Position numbers and translations under genes: made by a program
Assembly: GCA_905160935.1 (NCBI GenBank)
Contig: CAJHZI010000424.1
Location: 750,001-814,000, forward strand
Direction of reading: 5' to 3'
DNA from: Enchytraeus crypticus
Taxonomy: Eukaryota > Annelida > Clitellata > Enchytraeida > Enchytraeidae
DNA: 64,000 bases
Notes under the pieces: model-generated
Told to the model about the DNA's origin: nothing
What the model saw: the letters and a program-made list of their open reading frames with translations, nothing else
Database searches by the model: none
In this document: one piece after another, positions 34,103-44,985 of the stretch
How the letters are laid out: every line of letters begins with the position of its first letter
Position numbering within the stretch: the stretch's first letter is position 1

Positions 34103-35722
34103 ATGGAAATAGTAATTGCGAAATTAGAGGCAATCGAGGCCCGTCTAGCAGCGGTAGAAAACAATCAGCGTTCCACAGCAAGTAGCGCTAAAACGTTTGC
34201 AGAAGTCACTCAAGCGCGTGGATTAAACCCCAGTAACTCAGCTAGAGTGTTTCGTGGTAAGAACTACAGAATGGATTACGCTCACAGAGTCCCAACGCAT
34301 CATCAGGGGACTGGATTATCTATAGAACGCCTCAATTGTGCTACTTCGGAATCTGAAGGATATAATAAACAAGGATTAGCACCTCGTCAACCTAAGAAAA
34401 GTGAACACCGACAGCCAAGAATACCTAAAGGAGCAACGGATAAGGGAGCTAGAATGCACAAAGTGCCAACCAATAACAAAGACTTTGAACAGCTAGTGAA
34501 AAAGCTGTTCCAGAGAGTACAACTGGAGCACCATTTGGATTGCTGGGAGAGTATCCCGAAGAGCCTGGAAAAGAATTTAGACGAGCTCTTCAGGTCTATT
34601 ACCCCACCAATGATGGACTCTACATTCAGCACAGGACTGAAGAAGAAGTTAGAAGAAACCAAGAGCGAGATAGTTTTGTTCGTGCAAGCCCACCTAGCAC
34701 GAAAACTCAAGGAAGTAGAGGAGACTGGCAGAAAGCTGAATTTGCAGGACGTGGATCATGCAAGAGAAATTGCACTCAGGCAAGCCAGTAAAAAGATGAA
34801 AAAGAAAATGGTGGAGACGAGAATGAAGAAAATCATAAATTCATTCCCGGAGGTTCAGGCCAATCATTGGATATCACCCAGCAAATCGCGGAAGGCGACC
34901 TCGGGTGAAAACCTCACTGAGGTAATCCTACATAATCAATTCGCGGCCTTGGCTGAGGTGGAGATAGAAGCGGTAGAAAGTGATACCACCCAGGAGAATG
35001 TGAGTAAAGGGAAGCAACTTCTGAAACGAAGAAATTCAATCAGGAGCCCCGACAAGGAGCCAACTGGAACAGTAATCAGTCTACAGTCGTCTCCATTGGA
35101 GGAGAGACTGTCGAAGAAGTGCAAAGGGGTGGAGAATACTATGAAATCCCCGTCCACATCAGAGGAGACCCCACCGGTCAACAACAGGCCAATACTTCAT
35201 CTGGAGCAGAAGAAAGCAAATTGGCAAATTGGCCAAATTCGAGATGGGTCCGACACCGTTGTCATAGGCGATAGCGCCGTAAGAGGCTTATTCAATCTTC
35301 CCGCCAATATGGAAACTCATGCTTTCATGGGGGCCAATCTGGAACACACGGCCTCAATCATGGAAAAGATGAGAAAACCACCGGGAATGAAGAGGTTACT
35401 CATACAGACCGGCTCTAATAACAGATCCTGGCTCCACAGGAACAGCGTCACGTGCGTCAACAGGATAATCAACGCTGGCAAGAAGATGGATGTGGACTTA
35501 GCCTTTATCGGAATACCGATAACAAAGGAGATGGGAGAGGCGGAGCAGAAAACCATCAGACAGTTGAATAGCTATATAAAGGAAAAAGCGCCCAACTGGA
35601 TCGAACCGCTGGAAGAGGCGTCCATCAGACCAGGTGGGTTGTATGACAGTAACACCCTAGTTTCACTAACAAACAAACTCATCAATAGTGATTTTTTAGA
35701 TTCAAATCAAATCAATCAATGA
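34103..35722 (+). CDS. PLE-associated ORF1 with coiled coil and SGNH-hydrolase-like domain
   Basis: 539 residues. Residues 1-22 form a Leu/Ala heptad pattern (coiled coil). The middle is basic and Lys/Glu-rich, including QAHLARKLKEVEETGRKL. Residues about 380-505 resemble an SGNH/GDSL hydrolase: VVIGDSAVRGL (nucleophile Ser block), then MGANLE (Gly block), then LLIQTGSNNRS (Gly-x-Asn block). Where a catalytic D-x-x-H would be expected the text is GGLYDSNTLVSL, so Asp and His both appear replaced. The stop codon at 35720 was created by a tandem duplication; the ancestral protein probably ended TSIK, as in the second copy. The role is presumably nucleic-acid binding or an accessory step in retrotransposition (inference). 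Confidence 0.7.
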   Translation: MEIVIAKLEAIEARLAAVENNQRSTASSAKTFAEVTQARGLNPSNSARVFRGKNYRMDYAHRVPTHHQGTGLSIERLNCATSESEGYNKQGLAPRQPKKSEHRQPRIPKGATDKGARMHKVPTNNKDFEQLVKKLFQRVQLEHHLDCWESIPKSLEKNLDELFRSITPPMMDSTFSTGLKKKLEETKSEIVLFVQAHLARKLKEVEETGRKLNLQDVDHAREIALRQASKKMKKKMVETRMKKIINSFPEVQANHWISPSKSRKATSGENLTEVILHNQFAALAEVEIEAVESDTTQENVSKGKQLLKRRNSIRSPDKEPTGTVISLQSSPLEERLSKKCKGVENTMKSPSTSEETPPVNNRPILHLEQKKANWQIGQIRDGSDTVVIGDSAVRGLFNLPANMETHAFMGANLEHTASIMEKMRKPPGMKRLLIQTGSNNRSWLHRNSVTCVNRIINAGKKMDVDLAFIGIPITKEMGEAEQKTIRQLNSYIKEKAPNWIEPLEEASIRPGGLYDSNTLVSLTNKLINSDFLDSNQINQ

Positions 35723-36814
35723 AAGAAGTTAGAAGAAACCAAGAGCGAGATAGTTTTGTTCGTGCAAGACCACCTAGCACGAAAACTCAAGGAAGTAGAG
35801 GAGACTGGCAGAAAGCTGAATTTGCAGGACGTGGATCATGCAAGAGAAATTGCACTCAGGCAAGCCAGTAAGAAGCTGAATAAGAAAATGGTGGAGACGA
35901 GAATGAAGAAAATCATAAATTCATTCCCGGAGGTTCAGGCCAATCATTGGATATCACCCAGCAAATCGCGGAAGGCGACCTCGGGTGAAAACCTCACTGA
36001 GGTAATCCTACATAATCAATTCGCGGCCTTGGCTGAGGTGGAGATAGAAGCGGTAGAAAGTGATACCACCCAGGAGAATGTGAGTAAAGGGAAGCAACTG
36101 CTGAAACGAAGAAATTCAATCAGGAGCCCCGACAAGGAGCCAACTGGAACAGTAATCAGTCTACAGTCTTCTCCATTGGAGGAGAGACTGTCGAAGAAGT
36201 GCAAAGGGGTGGAGAATACTATGGAATCCCCGTCCACATCAGAGGAGACCCCACCGGTCAACAACAGGCCAATACTTCATCTGGAGCAGAAGAAAGCAAA
36301 TTGGCAAATTGGCCAAATTCGAGATGGGTCCGACACCGTTGTCATAGGCGATAGCGCAGTAAGAGGCTTATTCAATCTTCCCGCCAATATGGAAACTCAT
36401 GCTTTCATGGGGGCCAATCTGGAACACACGGCCTCAATCATGGAAAAGATGAGAAAACCACCGGGAATGAAGAGGTTACTCATACAGACCGGCTCTAATA
36501 ACAGATCCTGGCTCCACAGGAACAGCGTCACGTGCGTCAACAGGATAATCAACGCTGGCAAGAAGATGGATGTGGACTTAGCCTTTATCGGAATACCGAT
36601 AACAAAGGAGATGGGAGAGGCGGAGCAGAAAACCATCAGACAGTTGAATAGCTATATAAAGGAAAAAGCGCCCAACTGGATCGAACCGCTGGAAGAGGCG
36701 TCCATCAGACCAGGTGGGTTGTATGACAGTAACACCCTAGTTTCACTAACAAACAAACTCATCAATAGTGATTTTTTAGATTCAAATCAAATCAATCAAA
36801 CATCAATCAAGTAG
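35723..36814 (+). pseudogene. tandem duplicate of ORF1 C-terminal two thirds
   Basis: 35723..36799 repeats 34643..35719 at an exact offset of 1080 bp (360 codons) with only about ten substitutions. The frame is therefore the same as ORF1, and only the TGA at 35720..35722 separates them. The SGNH-like domain is present twice. The copy ends with the apparently original terminus QTSIK and stop TAG at 36812. It has no natural start codon of its own. Confidence 0.85.
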
Positions 36815-37640
36815 AACACTCAGATAATTCATTCTCAACAGTCAACCTTTCACAGTACAAACCCACACACACAGAACTGTACATTTTACATAAAGGATTA
36901 TCATATATACCAACAAATAAGAAAATGCCCATCAAAAATATTATTTTAAATACCAATAGACTAATTAGGGATTTAAAATTAAAATCATACTTCAAAAATC
37001 AACAATTAAGGGAGAAGATTAATTTTGTGGAGAAATCAGATTGGATTCCCCCAGCTGATCAACTAAATAGTAATATATTGAGCTTAACGGACACAATTAA
37101 TAGTACTGTATTCAACACAATTAAACAATTATGCAACAGTACAAACAACAATAGAAAAGCCAAGAACATCATAGACGTACTTGAAAATAAATACTCAATA
37201 GAACATAAATCATTATTTTTAGATAAAATAAAAAATCAAAATCTTAGCTTAGACGAAATTTCCAACATTAGTCAAATAGAAATAGAGAGCATACAAAAAT
37301 TGAAAAGTAATAACCAAATAGTCATAAAACCGGCCGATAAAGGGGGCGCTACTGTTATCGTAGATAGACAATGTTATATAACTGAAGCTATGAGACAACT
37401 GAAAAATGTTGAATATTACAAAGAAATTCCTAGACCTATATATTTAGACAGTAAGAAGAAAATAGAGGAAATTCTGAAACAAATAAAAAAATCTAAACAT
37501 ATAAATAAAAAGCAGCTTAAATATTTAACAGGACCAACTCAAGTAAGGGAGAGGACATTCTATCTCCTTCCCAAAATCCATAAGGCACAAGACACTTGGC
37601 CTCAACCAGGCAAAATGCCGGAAGGTAGGCCAATACTACT
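36811..37640 (+). pseudogene. Penelope-like reverse transcriptase, N-terminal part only
   Basis: The open frame overlaps the end of ORF1 in a shifted phase. It starts about VEHSDNSFSTVNLSQYKP; the first Met is at 36925. PLE signatures are ELYILHKGLSYIPT, VIKPADKGGATVIVDRQCY, QLKNVEYYKEI, ERTFYLLPKIHK and GRPI. These are the first RT blocks of Penelope-like elements. The sequence stops at GRPI (37640) and runs into an ACT/AGT hairpin, so the catalytic palm Asp residues and the GIY-YIG endonuclease are absent. The element cannot be autonomous. There are no frameshifts in what remains. Confidence 0.85.
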
Positions 37641-37674
37641 ACTACTACTACGTTGTAGTAGTAGTAGTAGTATT
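37632..37674. repeat. perfect hairpin at the PLE breakpoint
   Basis: Two 20-base arms of ACT/AGT repeats around the loop GTT (37652..37654). Confidence 0.95.
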
Positions 37675-38130
37675 TAATTTTAAAATTAAATTTCGTACAC
37701 AGTTACGAAACAGAATATTAAAGGTTAAGTAAATAGTATCAAATCTAAGTTTAACGTCAGTTTCATACCTCAGAAGACTATCCATTAAGAGAGAGATAAA
37801 ATTTCAAGTTGACAATTAATCTGGTAGTGACATTATCTCTAAGAGATTGTCGTAATTTATTGTGTATACAATGCTGCCAATTTAAATACTTAAGTAGGCC
37901 TTCTCGTTGAATAATTTAAAGTTAATAATTTATTTCGTTTCATTATTTTTACCTCTTAGAATCCCTATATTTTTAAGATTCATTTTTCCATTAACTTTAA
38001 TACATTTAAGTTGAGCATTCGATATTCTACACTTGTAAATTATTTTACGTATAAAATATTAAAAGTTTAAAGTTCTTAACTTAGGTAATAATACAAAATA
38101 ATGTTATTAAATACTAATATAGTATCTAAC
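37675..38130. other. AT-rich, nothing firm
   Basis: A short gtttaacgtcagtttc match to the SINE 3' domain occurs near 37748; otherwise unassigned. Confidence 0.4.
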
Positions 38131-38395
38131 TCTCTTAGTGAACTGCCTACAGGCAGGTCCATGACATACTTGTATAAAGCCTCCACTCTTCTCTGTCTTC
38201 TTTTTCTTCTTCATGACCACAAACGAGTGAATTTTTGAATCATCTAAAATTCCTAATCTCGGTCTGCCTCTTATTCCGACCATTTCTGATTCTTTCATTA
38301 TCCTTCTTCATTACTTTCTGCTACTCTTTCCTTCCATTGTACCTTTGTGACCTCTTTCAGTAAATTTTTCCCCCTTAGAATAAGTCTTGTCTTCA
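38130..38395 (-). mobile_element. RTE-like LINE 3' fragment
   Basis: Starts ctcttagtgaactgcctacaggcagg at the 3' end and reads back through tail text such as GRPRLGILDDSKIHSFV. Confidence 0.8.
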
Positions 38396-38501
38396 GAGTA
38401 TTTAGCTCTTATTCATATTTTTAATCAATTGTATACAGTATATGCACAAGTTGTCAGCATAACTACTTGAACTACTTCATTTGCAACTTTTGTTATATAG
38501 C

Positions 38502-38610
38502 ATCCCTCTCTCTCTCTCTCTCTCGTAGTACACTGCCCACTGGCAAGTCCATTTTATATAATGCTTCCCTCCCCTCTGTCTTCCCCGTTTTCCTCTTCAA
38601 GTCTAATAAT
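38502..38610 (-). mobile_element. RTE-like LINE 3' tip with (CT)n
   Basis: (CT)n, then gtagtacactgcccactggcaagtcc and ataatgcttccctcc. Confidence 0.7.
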
Positions 38611-38774
38611 AATAAAGTATATGATTACAATGTAGCAAACTTACTTTGTACTTTCTAATTAATACAACATAAATCCGGATGTAGTGAACTTAAAGAAGCG
38701 GCCAAGTGTACATGTGCACATATAAGCATACATACGAGTACTATCATAAGTATCCATATAATTATACAGATCAA

Positions 38775-38856
38775 TACACATATGAGTACACATATGAGTA
38801 CACATATGAGTACACATATGAGTACACATATGAGTACACATATGAGTACACATATG
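38775..38856. repeat. 12-bp tandem repeat (catatgagtaca)
   Basis: Six to seven near-perfect units. The CVLICVLI reading on - is repeat translation. Confidence 0.95.
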
Positions 38857-38859
38857 AGA

Positions 38860-39175
38860 CTACATCTCTCGTAGGCTAGAAGTTCGGGCCTCACATCACC
38901 TGTAGGTTAAAAGGGCGAGCCCTACATCACTTGTAGGCTAGAAGGGCGGGCCCTAAATCACTTGTAGGCTAGAAGGGCGGGCCCGACATCACTTGAAGAC
39001 TAGAAGGGCGGGCCCTACATCACCTGTAGGCTAGAAGGGCGGGCCCTACATCATTTTAAGACTAGAAGTGCGGGCACTATATCACTTGTAGGCTATATAA
39101 GCGTGTCTCAAATCACTTGTAGGCTAGAAGGGAGGGCCCTACATCACTTGTAGGCTAGAGAAGCGGCCCCAGTTA
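38860..39175. repeat. 31-bp minisatellite with GGGCGGGCCC
   Basis: About ten units of acatcacttgtaggctagaa plus gggcgggccct. Most units hold a GC-box-like GGGCGG, unusual in this AT-rich window. Confidence 0.92.
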
Positions 39176-39955
39176 TTTCTTATTCAGTGCAGCAGGACTC
39201 CGCAGATTTAGAATCTTGAAATAGACCCAGTAAATCTCGAGCAGTGAGTCCAGACATTGAACTGAAGCTCTTATGATTCAGGTCTCACATTATCCGCAAT
39301 TTCTAGCCTATCTAAACACGCTAATCGCATTAAACTTGACGACTTAATACTCTACTTCCCTTTCAGTCGAGTCTGATTTGTTGAGAATTTACGGAAGTCA
39401 GGCGACAAAATAAACCAATGGCTCAAAAACTGCGATAAACACATTGGTAAACTTAACGCATAAAATATTTCTAAAGTCCGATTATTCCAGAAATATACAT
39501 TTAATGGGCTATTATAGGTCCAATCAAAGCTTTCATGAAAATGCTATTGAGGCTTCCTTTATGATATCTAGCAGCTTTGAGGCTTTACGTGAGTATAAAG
39601 CATGCTTTAGTGTGGTATATAGTTGTGCTTAATAAAAATCTTCAGTACTAATACTTATAACTGCTTCCCATATTAATTATCGTCGATATAAATGTAAAGA
39701 CAGTTTCAGGTTTTAAAGAGCAAAATAGCTACCATTATAAAGTATAAGCATTCACAGCAATCCATTCATTTTATACGCGATTATTAAATGAATAACTTCT
39801 GCTTATACAACGTTTATATTTACATGTATATATCATGCACTGGATGAATCATGAAAAATCTAATAAGTTAACCGTGAAATGAAATGCGACTAAGAATGAA
39901 AGAAGAAAACAAAGAGAAATGACTTCAGAAACCATGTGCTCAAGTTATAAGCATG
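39176..39955. other. intergenic, nothing recognised
   Basis: No coding or repeat signature seen. Confidence 0.4.
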
Positions 39956-39959
39956 TTAT

Positions 39960-40265
39960 ATAGGATAAAATAATATTGACTTTTTGATTAGCGATTAACT
40001 CGTTGATCAATGGAATGCTCCTTCCTTTTCTCTTACTCTCTCTCTCTCTCACTAGTGTTCTGCCAAGTGGCAGATTCAAGGCGCACTTTCCTTCTTATTT
40101 GCTGACACGTTCCAGAACGAGCACCTTAGCAAAAATAAGGATAAATTAAGGTTCACCTTAATAAAAAAGATGATGCCTAATCAATATTTTAATGTAGCTT
40201 ATAGAATAGGCTAGCTAATAATATGGCTTCTGGAATATACTCCCTTTGCCCTCCTCGGTACTACC
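39960..40265 (-). repeat. mosaic SINE-2 with (CT)n
   Basis: (CT)n, then actagtgttctgccaagtggcag (stem-loop tail), caaggcgcactttccttc, gctgacacgttcc, and a diverged body with ataggctagctaataatatggcttc. Confidence 0.65.
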
Positions 40266-40327
40266 TTTGTCAAAACTTATGAGATGGTCTTTAAGGAACT
40301 TGAACTGTAAGTATAAAAATGTATCAC

Positions 40328-40364
40328 AGGCCTGCCATTTGCAGAACATACATGTAAACAAGAC

Positions 40365-40400
<36 letters not shown>

Positions 40401-40405
40401 AGAGG
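40328..40405 (+). repeat. SINE-2 tail with (GA)n
   Basis: caggcctgccatttgcagaacatac then interrupted (GA)n. Confidence 0.6.
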
Positions 40406-41144
40406 GTTGAGTCCCGCCAATTCAGTGTTTTTAAAGGATAAGATTTGAAACAGATTCATTACATATAAGAACACTACACGTCAGATTTAAAACGTTACAA
40501 TCAATCGCTCATGATAAACAATATTTTCGTTGCTTTCGTAGAAAACAAAGTCTGGAAAAATGATTGCAGTCGCAGAATAGAATTTAATGAATTCTCTTGA
40601 AGTTATTTAGTCTATTTCAAGAAAATTTTATGAGAAGTTTTCTTAATATTATGTAGCGAAGCAATATAGTAATCAGATTGCTACGGTCAACCTTAGTAAC
40701 ATCGGGCACTATGAAGCCAAACCTACACTCAATAGAAAATATAGTTCAGCAGACTTCGCGAACAGAATTAGAGAAAGTCTGTTTCAGGTCAGAATATCTT
40801 CATTAGAATCTTCCTGAAATGATTGAAATAAGATCAATCGAAAATAAATAATGTACACATACTTGCACGGTATTTTAAATAATTAATTAGTAAAATATGA
40901 ATACTTTATAAATATCATAAAATATCGTAATCCTGCTACATTTATAAAACGACAGAAGATTTAAGTAACTGAATGTGCAGAAAAGTAGTGATATGTATTT
41001 AAGGTATACATGTACACTAGAACTATTACTGTCCACACGGCATTTTCTCAGCAGCATTTGGCTGCGTTTAAAACTATTTCATTATTGATAAAGCGATAAC
41101 TTCAATTATAACAGCTCTTCATAAACTATAGTTTATAGATGCCT
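40406..41144. other. intergenic, nothing recognised
   Basis: No coding or repeat signature seen. Confidence 0.4.
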
Positions 41145-43768
41145 TTATGGACATCTATAAAATTAAAACTTTAGTTTTTGATGCTCACAGTAACGATATG
41201 ACTTATACCTTTTCAAACAGCAAATTAAATCATTATAGTCTAATTGATTATGTCTGTATATCCGAGTGTATATCTACTTGTATAGCCACTTATAACATAG
41301 TGGACCCTGCTTTAAATCATTCTGATCATTTGCCTGTAGCTGCTGTGTTAAATATGCCGTCATACACTAAGTATTGCTCAGCTGTAGTAGCAGGGCGCCC
41401 TGTGCATCATGTGGATTCACCTAATGCTCATAAGAAGAGAATACTGAGATGGGATAAAAGTAACCTTAGTAATTACTACGATATGACTAGACAGTTGTTG
41501 TATCATGTATACGATGCTATTGTTAGTACTTTGTCTGTTTGTGAATGCTTGTCTAAACTGCAAATAGAAGAGTATTATTCAGCTACTGTGCATGCAATGC
41601 TGACAGCATCTGAGCAATGTATATTTTCTATCCCACAAAACACCCTGAAACATTGGTGGAGCAGTTATTTATCATTATTAAAATCAAAATCTTGCAATTC
41701 CCATAAAGTATGGCTAGATGCTGGCAAGCCTTTACGTGGTAATTTGATGGAACAAAAAACCAAGGACAAGTTGCTATATAAACTTGCCATCAAAAAAGAA
41801 AAAGAAGCGGCAAAGTACATAGTATCGGACAATTTGCATGAGGAACTAGTCTCAAAAAATAATGTTGCCTTCTGGAAGACTTGGAAGAGCAAAGTTAACA
41901 GAAAAGCAAGCACAAAACTTCACTTGCGAGACAATCTAACTCCAGAATTAGCTGCAGAAAAGTTTGCAGAATATTTTGAGGGGGTATGTTCTCCAAACTC
42001 TGATAATTTTAGCAATATTAAACTACAAGAATTTAAAGAGAAAATAAGAAATTATTCGGGATGTGCTCATAACGCAAAATTCGATATAACTGTGCAGCTA
42101 ATAGAACTGTCTTTAAAGAAAATGAAAATGGGCAAGTCTCCTGGCATTGATAACATTACTACTGAACATGTCGCTTACTCGCATCCAGTGCTATTATCAT
42201 TGTTAGCAAAGTTGTTTAACTCGATGCTAATATCGAGGTATGTACCACGAGATTTTGGAAGGGGTATCACTATACCCATTCCGAAAAATGAAAAAGCTCA
42301 CGGTCCTCAAGCCATTGATACTTTCAGAGGAATTTCATTAAGTCCTATTATGTCAAAATTATTTGAACATTGTTAATGATAAAATTTTCTAATTATTTTA
42401 TTACAAGCTATAATCAACTTGGTTTCAAACCCAAGTCTGGCTGTCAGCATGCAATATATACTGTGAGAAAAGTAATAGAACATTATACTGAAAACAATTC
42501 AACTGTAAATGTATGTTGTTTAGACATAAGCAAGGGCTTTGATAAAGTTATTCATTCAGTGCTTTTCCTAAAATTAATGAAAAGAGGAGCCCCATCAGTG
42601 TTGATTAATATCTTGTTCTACTGGTACAGTATATTCTACAGTTGTGTTAGATGGGAAAATGTTTTCTCTAGGCCTTACCGATTATTGGCTGGCATACGGC
42701 AAGGTGGAGTCTTAAGCCCAGTTTTATTTTCTATTTATGTTAATGATTTGCTAGATATATTCGCTAAATATGGATGTTATTTTAAAGGTATCGCTGTCAG
42801 TGCAATTATGTACTCAGATGATCTATTGTTGTTAAGCCCGTCTCTTTGTGAAATGCAACGTATGTTAGATATCTGTAGTAGTCAGCTAGAATTGTTAGAC
42901 CTGCAGATTAATATTAAAAAATGCTCATCATTACATATTGGCAACAGATACAACAAGAAATGTTGCAAACTATATCTAAAAGATAGCTTAGTTCCTTGGA
43001 CAGACGAAATTAAATATTTAGGAATATATATTTTGAATGCACCTGAATTTAAATGTAGTTTTGATGCTGCCAAAATTAAATATTATAGATCTGCAAATGC
43101 AATATTGGCTAAATTAGGAACTTCTAACAATAAGCCTGTAATTCTGAAATTAATATCGACCATTGCTCTACCATGTTTAACGTACGCATTGGAGGCTCTG
43201 TACCTTAATAAAACAGAGTTAACTACTCTAAATAGTCCGTGGACTAAATCTTTTCAAAAGGTTTTTAATACATATGACACAAATACTATAAAACATTGTC
43301 AGTTATATACTGGGGTTTAAATCAATTTTGCACATATATGCATTAAAGGTAATGTCCTTCTTATCGTCTCTGAATATGTCGGAAAATATAATGCTAAGAT
43401 TAATATGTACAAGTCTGTCCATGGGCGACTTAGACAAGCTGGCAGCTCACTTCCATACTAATGCTCTGGATTTTAAAAATAACTACAGAGATGTAATAAA
43501 TCTAAACTTTCAGCAGTGTTGAAAGAAAAAATTGGTATATCATGCCAATAAGTATTGTTGTGGAAATTTTGACAAATGTAACCTATGCGGTTTCAATATT
43601 GATGATATTGATGTGCTTATATTGCATGGGCTACTTTTTCGAAATGCAATCTATTGCTTTTCTTCATGTTCTATTTTCTTTGTTTTGCACATTTTGCGTT
43701 TATTTCTGTTTCTGTTTTGTGTGTGTCTTGGTTGCCCAAGTGGCGAATAAAAGGTATATATATATATA
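41145..43768 (+). mobile_element. non-LTR retrotransposon, 5'-truncated (distinct from Jockey and RTE)
   Basis: Begins inside the endonuclease C-terminus and ends after a 3' UTR in aataaaagg followed by (TA)n (about 43755..43768). Two long frames remain. It differs from the other LINEs in its RT motifs and 3' end. It resembles a LINE family widespread in invertebrates, but I cannot name the clade with confidence. Confidence 0.85.
41147..43320 (+). pseudogene. LINE ORF2: endonuclease end plus reverse transcriptase
   Basis: The first frame (41147..42376) starts with endonuclease text (NHYSLIDYVCISECI, DPALNHSDHLPVAAVL, with the terminal Asp-His of APE). It goes through a Lys-rich linker and enters the RT at KMKMGKSPGIDNITTEHV and FGRGITIPIPKNEK, FRGISLSPIMSKLFEHC. 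A one-base shift at about 42374 passes to the second frame (42370..43320): QLGFKPKSGCQHAIYTVR, CLDISKGFDKVIHS, AGIRQGGVLSPVLFSIYVNDL, then the active site YSDD near 42810, and IKYLGIYILNAPEFKCSF. Ser in YSDD replaces the usual Ala. RT blocks are otherwise complete. The 5' part of the endonuclease is missing. Confidence 0.88.
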
Positions 43769-44149
43769 GTAGTATTTTTTCTATTAATGTCATTTCATTT
43801 ACGACACAAATCATTTCATTGTCTGCATACAAGCCTTCTCAGCAGAGGCAGGATCCAGAGGGGCCAAGGGGGACACGCCCCTCTCCCGCGAAATACTTGT
43901 TAAATTTGTTAACCAAATTCTGTGTAATATTAACAAAATAAAATTTAAAATGACGTTTACCAATGGCGTGTTAGGGTTCAAGGGGGGATTGGTGACGATT
44001 ATGGTCAATCATATCAGTCATACAAAAGCTAACAAAACGGTTGCATGATTTAAAAAATGTCATGACAAATTTTTCTGGCCCAGAAAATTTTTAATTAAAA
44101 TAATTTTTAGCCTAAGCATTCTAAAAATTAACTGACGTTTAACAATTAA

Positions 44150-44330
44150 CTAAATACTCTCTCTCTTTGGTCTTCAGCTATGTCCGGGGCCACGATTCAT
44201 ACTAAAAATTTCTTTATTACCCCATAGATCAAGAAGTCAATCCCTCCAGATGTGCCTCTACCTCACCCATACCTTATGTAGCATATAGCTTAAGATCCAA
44301 TATGGCTTCTAAGGTAAAAATTATATACCG
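44150..44330 (-). repeat. mosaic SINE-2, diverged
   Basis: (CT)n, then text that on - reads agaagccatattgg, gctatatgctacataaggtatggg and gggattgacttcttgatct, parallel to 16240..16330. Confidence 0.5.
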
Positions 44331-44759
44331 TATATTCAGATATGCATGCATGTTTCGAGTGCCCCAATAGCTCTGTGCGTAGAACGGAAGGTAACACAGT
44401 AAAATGTAACTTATCCTTCCGCGAATTCTAGTACTCATCATCATCATCATCATCTTACCATGTAAATCATAATGCAGGGTTAAAGGTTGGTCCATTCAGT
44501 AGGGTTAACTAGGTGGATGTTAAATTTAGTAATAATCAAATAGCGAGATCATGTGTATATTCTGAAGAAATCGCTCACTACATATAAAAAAAATATCATT
44601 CAACTTGTCTTAAGATTGGTTTACAGTTTCACTGATCGGATCACATCTGAGATTTTGCTCTCTGATGGACGCGAATAGGACTCGAACGAGAGAGTTCTAA
44701 GCTACCTATTCTGTAAATAGAAAGACGCCAATGAGCTATCGATCACCGTCGAATTAATA

Positions 44760-44985
44760 TGATTTATAATAGGGTCGGGATTTAGCGCACGTGATTTAAC
44801 TGCGTGTCAATGAACGCAGTTAAGCAACATCAGGAGAGGCTAGTACTTGGATGGGTGACCGCCTTGGAAGACTGAGTGTTGACAGTGTGAAAAAAAGGAT
44901 TGCAATGGTGTTAGATGGTTATTCTTAAATCCGCACTGGTTGCATTCAGAGCGTCATCTCCTAGTAACGATTACTAAAAATCAAA
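44760..44985 (+). repeat. 5S-rRNA-derived SINE
   Basis: Contains cgcagttaagcaacatcagg and ggctagtacttggatggg then tgaccgccttgg ... gagtgttgac, a clear match to the 3' half of 5S rRNA. It is followed by the SINE body (gtgttagatggttattcttaaatcc, gcactggttgcattc). The 5' half of 5S rRNA is not recognisable, so it is not a working 5S gene. Confidence 0.8.

Larger units (their letters stand above)
33473..37640 (+). mobile_element. Penelope-like element, 3'-truncated
   Basis: Composite of upstream tandem repeats, TATA motif, hammerhead, ORF1 (duplicated) and the RT start. The 5' limit is set by the tandem repeats and is uncertain. Confidence 0.75.

Noticed and set aside
38655-38894. Membrane-like CVLICVLI protein on -
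   Set aside because: 12-bp catatgagtaca repeat translation.
43532-43769. Hydrophobic small proteins
   Set aside because: They lie in the 3' UTR of the 41145..43768 LINE and overlap in three frames.
44760-44900. Functional 5S rRNA gene
   Set aside because: Only the 3' half of 5S rRNA is recognisable and it is fused to a SINE body shared with four other loci.
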